Source: an uncultured Neglectibacter sp. (GTDB lineage Bacteria; Bacillota; Clostridia; Oscillospirales; Acutalibacteraceae). Taken from it: a DNA stretch of 64,000 nucleotides. This document shows, in pieces, positions 25,843 to 33,657 of this stretch. The position numbers and the translations under genes are program-made. Below the pieces are notes generated by a model, which was not told where the DNA came from, made no database searches, and saw only the letters and a list, made by a program, of their open reading frames with translations. The first letter of the stretch is position 1; each line of letters starts with the position of its first letter. The stretch lies in NCBI GenBank assembly GCA_904419785.1, contig CAJFSY010000011.1, forward strand, positions 1 through 64,000, written 5' to 3'.

Positions 25843-28467
25843 TTATTTCCCATGGCGTTTCCGAATGATTCCCAGAGCCTTAGCCAATTCCATAACCACT
25901 AGGGGCACCAGAACCAAACCCAAGCCTGCAAGATACAACCAAGCGGGTAAAAGTGTCAAACCAAAAGCAATGCGCACGGGAGTGAACATCACCAGCGCCA
26001 CCAACGCCAACGAGATCAGCGCGGCACCATTCAATTTTGTGTTGCTGAACGGCCCGATAACAAACAACGAGTGTTCCGACCGCATGTTGAACGCCTGAAC
26101 GATCTGGGTTAAAGCAAGCACCATAAAGGCCATGGTCTGGCCGCCCTCCACGACGCCTGTAACACGTTCGCCCAGCAAAAAGGCGATAAGTGTCAGCAGC
26201 GCGAACATACACCCTTGCAGCACCACCTGCACTCCCAAGCCATGGGCGAAAATCCCCTCGTTTTTGGGCTTGGGCTTGTGATCCATCACATCGGACTCCA
26301 CCGCTTCCATGCCCAAAGAGATGGCGGGCAAAGAATCGGTCACAAGGTTGATCCACAAAAGCTGCATGGACAAAAGGGGCGTTTTATGCCACAGGATCAT
26401 GGCGAAAAACACGGTAAGCACTTCGCCGATATTGGTCCCCAGCAGGAACCCTACGACTTTTCGGATATTGGCGTAAATTCCACGGCCTTCCCGCACAGCA
26501 TCCACAATGGTGGCGAAATTGTCGTCGGTAAGTGTCATGTCCGCCGCGCCCTTGGCTACGTCGGTGCCGGTAATGCCCATAGCGCAGCCGATGTCCGCGG
26601 CTTTCAAAGCGGGAGCGTCGTTTACGCCGTCGCCGGTCATGGAAACCACCTGGCCCTGGCGCTGCCACGCTTTTACAATGCGTATCTTATTTTCGGGGGA
26701 CACCCGGGCATACACAGAGATGTGGGTCACTTCCTGATCCAGCTGGCTATCGGTCATGGCGTCCAGCTCGGCGCCGGTAATGGCTTTATCCCCCTGCTCT
26801 AAGATGCCCAGTTCCGCGGCAATAGCCGAAGCCGTCACCACATGGTCCCCGGTAATCATCACAGGCTTGATGCCCGCCTGACGGCAGGTAGCCACAGCCG
26901 CTTTCGCTTCTGGGCGGGGCGGGTCGATCATGCCCACCAGCCCCATCAAGGTCAGGCCGTTTTCCAGTTCCTCCGAGGTGGGGTTCTCTGGCAGTTCTTC
27001 CAGCACCTTGTAGCCCACAGCCAGCACACGTAGGGCTTGGCGGCTCATTTCCTCGTTCTTTTCCTGGGCCGCTTTCAGGTCGCCTTTGACACAGCGCTGG
27101 GCCATTACGTCAAAGGCTCCTTTCACAATAGCTACCAGTTTGCCATCTACCCGGTTCACACTGGTCATCAGCTTTCTGTCAGAATCAAAGGGCAGCTCCG
27201 CCAAACGGGGATACTTTTGATTCAATTCCGGCTGTTCCATATGGTTTTTGTGGGCCGCCACTAAAATGGCTGTTTCCGTGGGGTCGCCAATATGCTGTTC
27301 CTTGCCGTCCTCTCCATAGGTGACGGAACCATCACAGCAAAGCGTGCCGTAGCAAAGAAGTTCTTTCACCTTTTCAGAGTTAGCGTTGGAAATGGCTTCC
27401 AGCTCTGGGGCGCCATCTACCCAGGCCCTTGTCAAGGTCATGCGGTTCTGGGTCAAAGTACCGGTCTTATCGGAACAGATCACCGAGGCGCTTCCCAAAG
27501 TTTCCACCGCAGGCAGGCGGCGGATCAAGGCGTTGCGCTTGACCATCCTCTGCACGCCGATAGCCAGCACAATGGTGACAATGGCGGGCAATCCCTCGGG
27601 AATGGCAGAAACCGCCAAAGACACCGCTGTCATAAAGATCTCCAGCACATTGATCCCGTTCAAAATGCCCACCACGAAGATCACGGCACAGGCCGCCAAA
27701 GCCACAAAACCTAGATACTTGCCTAGCTGGGCCAGTTTTTTCTGCAAGGGGGTCTGGGTCTCGTTCTCACCTTCCAGCAAGCCGGCGATCTTGCCCATTT
27801 CGGTCTGCATTCCGGTGGAAGTGACCACTGCCACGGCGGTGCCATAGGTAACGCTGCATCCGGAAAACACCATATTGGTGCGGTCCCCCAAGGGAGCGTT
27901 TTCCAAAACTTCAGCGGCGGCGTCCTTTTCTGAGGGAACCGACTCGCCGGTCAAGGCGGATTCCTCGCTCTTCAAGCTGACGCTCTTTAAAAGCCTGGCG
28001 TCGGCGGGAATGAAAGCGCCGGCCTCTAAACGGATGATATCCCCGGGCACCAGCTGGGAAGCGTCAATGACCGTCTCTTTTCCATCCCGCACCACCCGTG
28101 CATGAGGAGCCGACATATTTTTCAGTGCGTCCAAAGCTTTTTCAGCCTTACTCTCCTGCACCACACCTAAAACAGCGTTAAGGACCACAATGAGTAAAAT
28201 CAGCAGAGGTTCGAAGAATTCCATAGGATCGTGGCCAAAACAGGCTATTCCAAAGGAAACCGCTGCGGCGATCAGCAAGATGATGATCATTACATCTTTA
28301 AACTGCTCTAAAAATCGCTGCAAATTTGTTTTTTTCTTGCTTTCTGTCAGTTTATTTGCTCCATAGCGCTCTAAACGAGCCTGAGCCTCCTGGCCGGAAA
28401 GCCCAGTTTCTGCGGAAGTACCCAGCTCCCGCAAAAGTGTTTCTTCAGGGGTATTATGAGGGCTCAC
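25843..28467 (-). CDS. Calcium-type P-type ATPase (P2A, SERCA/PMCA-like)
   Basis: About 875 aa with ten predicted helices. Landmarks (numbered from the upstream ATG at 28473): TGES at 175-178 (actuator), PEGLP at 292-296 in helix M4 (Ca2+ site), phosphorylation motif SDKTGTLT with Asp335, later MTGDGVNDAPALKAADIG (hinge). The N-terminal AQARLERYGANKL and C-terminal six-helix domain match bacterial Ca2+-ATPases such as LMCA1, which export Ca2+ from the cytosol. GTG at 28467 has GGAGG 7 bases upstream; the ATG at 28473 is only 1 base from that site. Monocistronic. Confidence 0.9.
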   Translation of the reverse strand: MSPHNTPEETLLRELGTSAETGLSGQEAQARLERYGANKLTESKKKTNLQRFLEQFKDVMIIILLIAAAVSFGIACFGHDPMEFFEPLLILLIVVLNAVLGVVQESKAEKALDALKNMSAPHARVVRDGKETVIDASQLVPGDIIRLEAGAFIPADARLLKSVSLKSEESALTGESVPSEKDAAAEVLENAPLGDRTNMVFSGCSVTYGTAVAVVTSTGMQTEMGKIAGLLEGENETQTPLQKKLAQLGKYLGFVALAACAVIFVVGILNGINVLEIFMTAVSLAVSAIPEGLPAIVTIVLAIGVQRMVKRNALIRRLPAVETLGSASVICSDKTGTLTQNRMTLTRAWVDGAPELEAISNANSEKVKELLCYGTLCCDGSVTYGEDGKEQHIGDPTETAILVAAHKNHMEQPELNQKYPRLAELPFDSDRKLMTSVNRVDGKLVAIVKGAFDVMAQRCVKGDLKAAQEKNEEMSRQALRVLAVGYKVLEELPENPTSEELENGLTLMGLVGMIDPPRPEAKAAVATCRQAGIKPVMITGDHVVTASAIAAELGILEQGDKAITGAELDAMTDSQLDQEVTHISVYARVSPENKIRIVKAWQRQGQVVSMTGDGVNDAPALKAADIGCAMGITGTDVAKGAADMTLTDDNFATIVDAVREGRGIYANIRKVVGFLLGTNIGEVLTVFFAMILWHKTPLLSMQLLWINLVTDSLPAISLGMEAVESDVMDHKPKPKNEGIFAHGLGVQVVLQGCMFALLTLIAFLLGERVTGVVEGGQTMAFMVLALTQIVQAFNMRSEHSLFVIGPFSNTKLNGAALISLALVALVMFTPVRIAFGLTLLPAWLYLAGLGLVLVPLVVMELAKALGIIRKRHGK

Positions 28468-28591
28468 ATACATTCCTCCTTTATGGGCATCTAAAGTAAT
28501 TGTATTATATCAGCTTTCCCAAAACCATTCATCAAAAATATAAAAAGTTTGCAAAAAGTTTATTATTTAAACTTTTTCACGATTACTTTTC

Positions 28592-28620
28592 TTGCTTTTT
28601 TCCCTTCTCAACTTTATACT
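28592..28620 (+). promoter_or_regulatory. Promoter of the small-gene operon (unknown-smr-mazG)
   Basis: TTGCTT, 17-base spacer, TATACT (28615-28620), 34 bases before the GTG start at 28655. Confidence 0.65.
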
Positions 28621-28654
28621 ATATGGGAAACCCTAATTTATGAGGAGGATTCCT

Positions 28655-28981
28655 GTGCGGTATCAACAAGTTTTTCCTGCCAACCGTTCTGACCAAGAAG
28701 CCCAGAACGTCATTGCCCAATACTTATCTCAAGAAGGCTTCACCTCTACCCAATATAAAGGCGAGGCTGTGTGGAAAAAGGGAATGGGCTTCTTTGCCGG
28801 CCCCCAGTATATCAAAGCTTACTGTCAAAACGGCCAGGTGCATTTAGAGGCGTGGATGCGTTTTGCTCTTTTCCCCGGCGTGTATGTGGGTGAAATGGGC
28901 ATTAACGGTATCGTGGGCGGCCTGCCCAAAAAGATGCTGCGGGACCGGGTAAAAATGCTTACCCAGCTTCTGCAAGGCTAA
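28655..28981 (+). CDS. Small conserved-looking protein of unknown function
   Basis: 108 aa, not recognised. Soluble and basic; it alternates strands and a C-terminal helix: QEAQNVIAQYLSQEGF, WKKGMGFFAGPQYIKAYC, VHLEAWMRFALFPGVYVGEM, then KKMLRDRVKMLTQLLQG. The central part (long aromatic beta strands with a Gly-rich turn) resembles small PH-like or DUF-type domains, but that is only an impression. GTG start with GAGGAGG 6 bases upstream. First gene of a plus-strand trio with Smr and MazG genes (gap 25 bases). Confidence 0.7.
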   Translation: MRYQQVFPANRSDQEAQNVIAQYLSQEGFTSTQYKGEAVWKKGMGFFAGPQYIKAYCQNGQVHLEAWMRFALFPGVYVGEMGINGIVGGLPKKMLRDRVKMLTQLLQG

Positions 28982-29006
28982 AATCTATTGAACCAGGGGA
29001 TACACT

Positions 29007-29261
29007 ATGCGTTTTAAACGGGAAGGAACCATTGTAACGGCAGACCTCCACGGGGTCTATGAGCGGGACGCCAAAGACCTGCTTGCCGGCTGGCTGAACC
29101 AAGCTCCCGCCGACGTGACGGAACTGAGGGTCATCCACGGCTACCAACGGGGCACCACCCTGCGTGACATGATCCGGGGAGGTTTTTCCCACCCCCGTGT
29201 GAAATCCATCCTTCCCAGTTTGAATCCCGGGGAAACAAGGCTGATTTTAAGAAAGAAATAA
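29007..29261 (+). CDS. Smr-domain protein
   Basis: 84 aa, a single Smr domain. DLHG (residues 13-16) and HGYQRGTTLRDMIR (from His44) are the two family motifs. Stand-alone Smr domains are DNA/RNA nucleases or RNA-binding proteins; the DLHG and HGxG-like loops form the active face. It lies between the unknown small gene and the MazG gene, with short gaps, in one operon. Confidence 0.88.
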   Translation: MRFKREGTIVTADLHGVYERDAKDLLAGWLNQAPADVTELRVIHGYQRGTTLRDMIRGGFSHPRVKSILPSLNPGETRLILRKK

Positions 29262-29276
29262 AAGGGGATGGGAACA

Positions 29277-29615
29277 ATGACTGTCAACGAATATCAGACA
29301 CTGGCTATGACCACCTTGAACCCCGCCCTAAGCCAAAAGGATATCCTGATCAACGGAGTGATGGGCTTGTGCGGCGAGGCTGGCGAGGCCATTGACGTGG
29401 TAAAAAAGCACCTGGCCCAAGGCCATGAGCTGGACCGGGAACGCCTGATCAAAGAACTGGGCGACGTGGCCTGGTATTTGGCGGAAACCGCTACCGCCCT
29501 GAACATCACCCTAGAGGAAGTGCTGGAAGGCAACCTTCGGAAGCTGCGGGCTCGCTATCCGGAAGGCTTTGACGCCCAGCGGTCCCTCCACCGGGAAGAA
29601 AACGACTCCGAATAA
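29277..29615 (+). CDS. MazG-like nucleotide pyrophosphohydrolase
   Basis: 112 aa, a single all-alpha MazG/NTP-PPase domain with the metal-binding acidic motifs GEAGEAIDVVKKH and KELGDVAWYLAETA. Such proteins hydrolyse (d)NTPs or damaged nucleotides to monophosphates. ATG at 29277 has AGGGG 9 bases upstream; an in-frame ATG at 29268 directly abuts the same site and is less likely. Confidence 0.88.
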   Translation: MTVNEYQTLAMTTLNPALSQKDILINGVMGLCGEAGEAIDVVKKHLAQGHELDRERLIKELGDVAWYLAETATALNITLEEVLEGNLRKLRARYPEGFDAQRSLHREENDSE

Positions 29616-29620
29616 CGCAA

Positions 29621-29657
29621 AACACCTGTGTGAAACCCTCACACAGGCGTTTTTTTG
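29621..29657. terminator. Bidirectional terminator between mazG-like gene and ABC exporter
   Basis: AACACCTGTGTGA / TCACACAGGCGTT stem (one mismatch), followed by TTTTTTT on the plus strand; it sits between convergent genes. Confidence 0.82.
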
Positions 29658-29673
29658 TTTATCGGGAGACAAC

Positions 29674-31425
29674 TCAGCTGTGGTCGAACTGGCTGTTGTA
29701 CAGCTCGGCGTAGAAGCCGCCCTTTTGCAAGAGGCTTTCGTGATTGCCCTGCTCGATGATGTGGCCATCCCGCATGACTAGGATCACGTCCGCATCCCGG
29801 ATAGTGGACAACCGGTGAGCCACGATAAAGCTGGTGCGGCCCTTCATCATCTTTTGGAAAGCCTTCTGAATCCGGATTTCCGTGCGGGTATCGATGGAGG
29901 AAGTGGCCTCGTCCAAAATCAACATAGGAGGCAGGCAAAGCATCACACGGGCGATACAGAGAAGCTGTTTCTGGCCCTGAGAGATAGAGCCGCCGTCCTC
30001 GCCGATAACTGTGTCATAGCCCTGGGGCAGCCGCTTGATAAAGCTGTGGGCGTGGGCCGCTTTCGCCGCTTCCACTACTTCTTCCAGGGTAGCATCGGGC
30101 TTGCCGTAGGCGATGTTCTCCCGGATGGTACCCCGCTTGAGCCAAGTCTCTTGCAGCACCATGCCATAATTCCGACGCAGGCTGTGGCGGGTGATATGCC
30201 GGATATCGGTGCCGTCCACCTGGATGGCGCCTTTGTTTACATCGTAAAAACGCATGAGCAGGTTGATCACTGTGGTCTTGCCGCAGCCGGTAGGGCCAAC
30301 CAAGGCCACCCGCTGGCCGGGACGGACTTCCAAGTTGAAATTCTCAATGAGCGACTGGCCCTGACGGTAAGAGAAATCCACATCTTTCACGGATACGCTG
30401 CCTTCCGCTTGCCCCAGCACCCGGACATCCTGGGCATCGGGCGTTTGGGCAGGCTCTTCGATCAGTTCGAACACCCGACCGGCACAGGCCAAAGCGTTTT
30501 GCAGTTCGGTGACCACGCCGGAAATTTCATTAAAGGGTTTGGTATACTGGTTGGCGTAGCTCAAAAAAGCGGAAAGCTGTCCCACGGAAAGCCCCCCGGA
30601 GACTACGCTCAGCGCGCCTACAATGCCCACGCCGGTATACACCAGAGAGTTGACAAAACGGGTGGAAGGGTTCGTGATGGAAGAGAAGAAAATAGCCCGC
30701 AGGCTGCATTTGCGCAGCCGCTCGTTGATCTCGTCGAACTGCTCTAACGCAGCTTTTTCCCGCCCAAAGGCCTGAACTACCTTCTGGCTGCCTACCATCT
30801 CTTCCACAAAACCGGTCTGCTCGCCCCTCACCTGGGACTGGAGCCGGAACATATCATAGGTGCGCTTGGCGATAAACGCGGCCACCACCAGTGACACGGG
30901 AGTGATGACCACCACTACTACGGTGATCACCACGTTAACACTGAGCATAAAGCACAACGTGCCCAAAATGGTGATGACTCCGGTGAACAGCTGGGTAAAG
31001 CCCATCAGCAAGCCGTCGGCGAACTGGTCCACATCGGCGATGACCCGGCTGACAACTTCCCCGGCAGGGCGGGCATCAATGTATTTTAAAGGTAGAATCT
31101 GGATTTTTCGGAATGCCTCGTTGCGGATGTCCCGAACCACCCGGTAGGTGATCCGGTTGTTGAGCAGATTCATGATCCACTGGGCCAAGGCAGCGATGCC
31201 GATAACTACCCCGATCTCCACCAAGATGGCGAAGATGCCTTGGAAATCCACCTGGCCCGGACCTACGATCAAATCCACAGCGTCGCCCGTCAAAATGGGG
31301 ATATACAAGGTAGCCGCTACCGTTACCGCAGCCAGCAGGATGGAAATACCAACCAACACCCAATAAGGCCGGATATAGCGAAGCACTTTCTTTAAGGTTC
31401 CCTTTTGCGCTTTTTGGCCTTTCAT
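29674..31425 (-). CDS. ABC exporter half-transporter, subunit with catalytic Walker B Glu
   Basis: 583 aa: six-helix exporter domain (1-330), then an ATPase domain. Walker A GPTGCGKTT, signature GSISQGQKQ (degenerate relative to LSGGQ), Walker B LILDEATSSID with the catalytic Glu, and the switch His in IVAHRLST. Together with the upstream partner it forms a heterodimeric exporter of the TM287/288 or BmrCD type. The start overlaps the partner's stop by 4 bases (ATGA). Substrate is unknown; drugs or lipids are usual for the family. Confidence 0.92.
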   Translation of the reverse strand: MKGQKAQKGTLKKVLRYIRPYWVLVGISILLAAVTVAATLYIPILTGDAVDLIVGPGQVDFQGIFAILVEIGVVIGIAALAQWIMNLLNNRITYRVVRDIRNEAFRKIQILPLKYIDARPAGEVVSRVIADVDQFADGLLMGFTQLFTGVITILGTLCFMLSVNVVITVVVVVITPVSLVVAAFIAKRTYDMFRLQSQVRGEQTGFVEEMVGSQKVVQAFGREKAALEQFDEINERLRKCSLRAIFFSSITNPSTRFVNSLVYTGVGIVGALSVVSGGLSVGQLSAFLSYANQYTKPFNEISGVVTELQNALACAGRVFELIEEPAQTPDAQDVRVLGQAEGSVSVKDVDFSYRQGQSLIENFNLEVRPGQRVALVGPTGCGKTTVINLLMRFYDVNKGAIQVDGTDIRHITRHSLRRNYGMVLQETWLKRGTIRENIAYGKPDATLEEVVEAAKAAHAHSFIKRLPQGYDTVIGEDGGSISQGQKQLLCIARVMLCLPPMLILDEATSSIDTRTEIRIQKAFQKMMKGRTSFIVAHRLSTIRDADVILVMRDGHIIEQGNHESLLQKGGFYAELYNSQFDHS

Positions 31426-33161
31426 GCGGATACCCCCTTTCTTTCACTTTGTTGGAACTGGGATTCGTAAATCTCCCGGTATACCTGGCAGGAATCTAAC
31501 AGTTCTTCGTGGGTGCCAACACCTACCGCTTCCCCGTCGTCCAGTACGATGATCTTATCCGCGTACCGGATGGAGGACGCCCGCTGGCTGACGATAAACA
31601 CCGTGGGCCCGCCTTCCATCTCTCGGATAGCTTTCCGCAGCCGGGCGTCGGTGGCAAAGTCCAGGGCGCTGGCGCTGTCGTCCAGAATCAATATTTCCGG
31701 CTTGCGCACCAGGGCCCGGGCGATGGTTAGCCGTTGGCGCTGGCCTCCCGAGAAGTTCTTGCCTCCCTGGGCCACGGGCTCATCCAGCCCCATGGGCTTG
31801 CCCTCTACGAAATCTCTGGCCTGGGCCGTTTCCAACGCCTGCCAAAGCTCCTCCTCCGTAGCGTCGGGTTTGCCCCATTTCAGGTTGTCCCGGATGGTCC
31901 CGGTAAAGAGCATGGCCTTTTGGGGCACCACGCCTACTTTTTCTCTCAGCGCTTCCAGGGGATACTCCCGGACGTTGCGGCCATCCACCAGCACGGCGCC
32001 CTGGGTGGCGTCGTAGAACCGGGGGATCATATTCACCAAAGAGGATTTGCCGCTGCCCGTGCCGCCGATAACGCCCACTGTCTCCCCAGGCTTCACGGAA
32101 AACGTCAGCCCGGAAAGAGACGCGTCGCCAGCGCCTTTATAGGTCAGGCCCACATTTTGAAAGGTGACCCGGTCCCCATTTTCCACAGTCCCGGTGAGGG
32201 CCTGGGGAGAATCCATAGAAGATTCTGTATCCAGCACAGCTTGGACACGGTTGGCGCAAGCCAGGGCTTTGGTGATGTTGATGATCAGGTTGGCAAGCTT
32301 GATCAGCTCCACCAAGATCTGGGACATATAGTTGAGCAATGCTACCACCGCGCCCTGGGTGATGATCCCGGTATCTACCCGGACGGCGCCGACCCAGATC
32401 AGCACCACAGCAGCCAGGTTGATGATCACATAGGTGACAGGGTTCATCAGGGCCGAAACCCTTCCCACATGAACTTGCAGCCAGGTGAGGGCGTTATTTT
32501 CCGTCTGGAACGCTTCTGCTTCCGCCTCTTCCCGGCCAAAAGCCCGGATGACCCGCACGCCGGTCAAGTTTTCACGGGTGGCGCTCAGAACTTTATCCAG
32601 CCCGGCCTGTACTTTTTTATAACGGGGCATGGTCCACAGCATCACGCCGAACACCACTACTGCCAGCAAGGGGATGGTGACCACGAAAACCAGTGCGGCG
32701 GGCACGTCGATGGTAAAAGCCATCACCATAGCGCCGAACACTACGAAGGGCGACCGCAGCAGCAGACGCAGGGCCAGGTTCAAACCGTTCTGCACCTGGT
32801 TGATATCGCTGGTCATGCGGGTGATCAGGGTGGATGTGCCGGCGGTATCCATTTCAGAGAAGCTCAGCTCCTGGATATGGGCGAACAGGTTATGCCGCAG
32901 TTTGGCGGCAATGCCCACCGACGCTTTGGCGGCAAAATATTGGGCGGTGATGGAACAGATCAAACCCACCACACCCAAAGCGGCCATCACCAGGCACATG
33001 CGTCCGATGTAGCCCCGGTCGGCGTTTGCGATGCCCACATCGATGACGGCGGCCATGACCAAGGGCACCATCAGCTCGAAGGAGGCCTCCAGCAATTTGA
33101 ACAGGGGTCCTAGGATACATTCTTTTTTGTAAGCATTCATGTAGGTGAAAAGCTTTTTCAC
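31422..33161 (-). CDS. ABC exporter half-transporter, subunit with degenerate Walker B (Asp for Glu)
   Basis: 579 aa from GTG at 33161 (AAAGGA 8 bases upstream), starting VKKLFTYMNAYKKE. Six helices, Walker A GGTGSGKSS, canonical signature NFSGGQRQR, but Walker B reads LILDDSASALD, with Asp where the catalytic Glu belongs, and the switch position is IVSQRAS with Gln in place of His. This is the pattern of the non-catalytic subunit of heterodimeric exporters, and the partner gene downstream has the complementary features. Confidence 0.92.
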   Translation of the reverse strand: MKKLFTYMNAYKKECILGPLFKLLEASFELMVPLVMAAVIDVGIANADRGYIGRMCLVMAALGVVGLICSITAQYFAAKASVGIAAKLRHNLFAHIQELSFSEMDTAGTSTLITRMTSDINQVQNGLNLALRLLLRSPFVVFGAMVMAFTIDVPAALVFVVTIPLLAVVVFGVMLWTMPRYKKVQAGLDKVLSATRENLTGVRVIRAFGREEAEAEAFQTENNALTWLQVHVGRVSALMNPVTYVIINLAAVVLIWVGAVRVDTGIITQGAVVALLNYMSQILVELIKLANLIINITKALACANRVQAVLDTESSMDSPQALTGTVENGDRVTFQNVGLTYKGAGDASLSGLTFSVKPGETVGVIGGTGSGKSSLVNMIPRFYDATQGAVLVDGRNVREYPLEALREKVGVVPQKAMLFTGTIRDNLKWGKPDATEEELWQALETAQARDFVEGKPMGLDEPVAQGGKNFSGGQRQRLTIARALVRKPEILILDDSASALDFATDARLRKAIREMEGGPTVFIVSQRASSIRYADKIIVLDDGEAVGVGTHEELLDSCQVYREIYESQFQQSERKGVSA

Positions 33162-33432
33162 AGAGATCGTCCTTTCCCTTTGACGTACAATATAGTTCGT
33201 TATAATTTTATCACAAAACCGCAAATGGTTCTATGCGGAATTTTGCAGTTTCATGTGACTTTTTTAGTTTTCGACTTGTGTTTTTACAGGTTTGTGCCAT
33301 GTCCCCGGTGCCGAAAAATGATTTGGGAATACGGCAACGGCCCTTGTTATTTTTAAAAAGTAAGTTTACAAACCTTCTGAGCTTATTTTTTGTGCGTTTT
33401 GTAAAAACAGTAAAATTTCTTAATTTTGGCTG
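33162..33432. other. AT-rich divergent intergenic region
   Basis: About 270 AT-rich bases between the divergent ABC exporter and the pfl transcription unit. It carries the exporter promoter on the minus strand (not pinned down); I see no gene and no repeat in it. Confidence 0.4.
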
Positions 33433-33461
33433 TTGCTTTTTCTCTCCCTGTCTGGTATCAT
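33433..33461 (+). promoter_or_regulatory. pfl operon promoter
   Basis: TTGCTT, 17-base spacer, TATCAT (33456-33461). The predicted start of transcription is about 33468, a few bases before the riboswitch aptamer begins. Confidence 0.72.
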
Positions 33462-33471
33462 GAACTCACAA

Positions 33472-33552
33472 GGCCCCTGCAACTGACGGGCTGATGTGGA
33501 CTTTACCACAGGGGAGCAGGGAATGTGCCGTTTTGCCGACCGTCTGGGCAGT
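33472..33552 (+). ncRNA. ZTP riboswitch (pfl motif) aptamer
   Basis: P1 pairs CCCCTGC (33474-33480) with GCAGGG; inside lie the conserved AACTGACGG-like segment, a GTGG/CCAC hairpin (33495-33508 region) and GGGGAGC. After a variable linker comes the second conserved half, CCGACCGTCTGGGCA, close to the family consensus. The pfl motif binds ZMP/ZTP (AICAR nucleotides, markers of 10-formyl-tetrahydrofolate shortage) and is classically found before pfl and one-carbon genes, as here. The 3' half overlaps a terminator, so ligand binding should prevent termination and turn the genes on. Confidence 0.93.
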
Positions 33553-33579
33553 GTCGCCGCGCGATGCTGCCCTTTTTTT
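33546..33579 (+). terminator. Riboswitch-controlled terminator (expression platform)
   Basis: GGGCAG (start of the stem, within the aptamer's CTGGGCA) pairs with CTGCCC around GTGTCGCCGCGCGATG, followed by seven T residues. Sharing CTGGGCA between aptamer and terminator makes the two folds mutually exclusive. Confidence 0.88.
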
Positions 33580-33657
33580 GTGGCCATCGGCACGGCTCTT
33601 TCGACGATAGAATTGGTTTTGTTACACCCTGTGTCTTTTTAGAAAGGATGGTACCCC

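Noticed and set aside
31734..33113. 459-aa plus-strand frame rich in His/Gln/Gly
   Set aside because: Shadow of the ABC exporter ATPase/permease gene, whose codons leave few stops in antisense.
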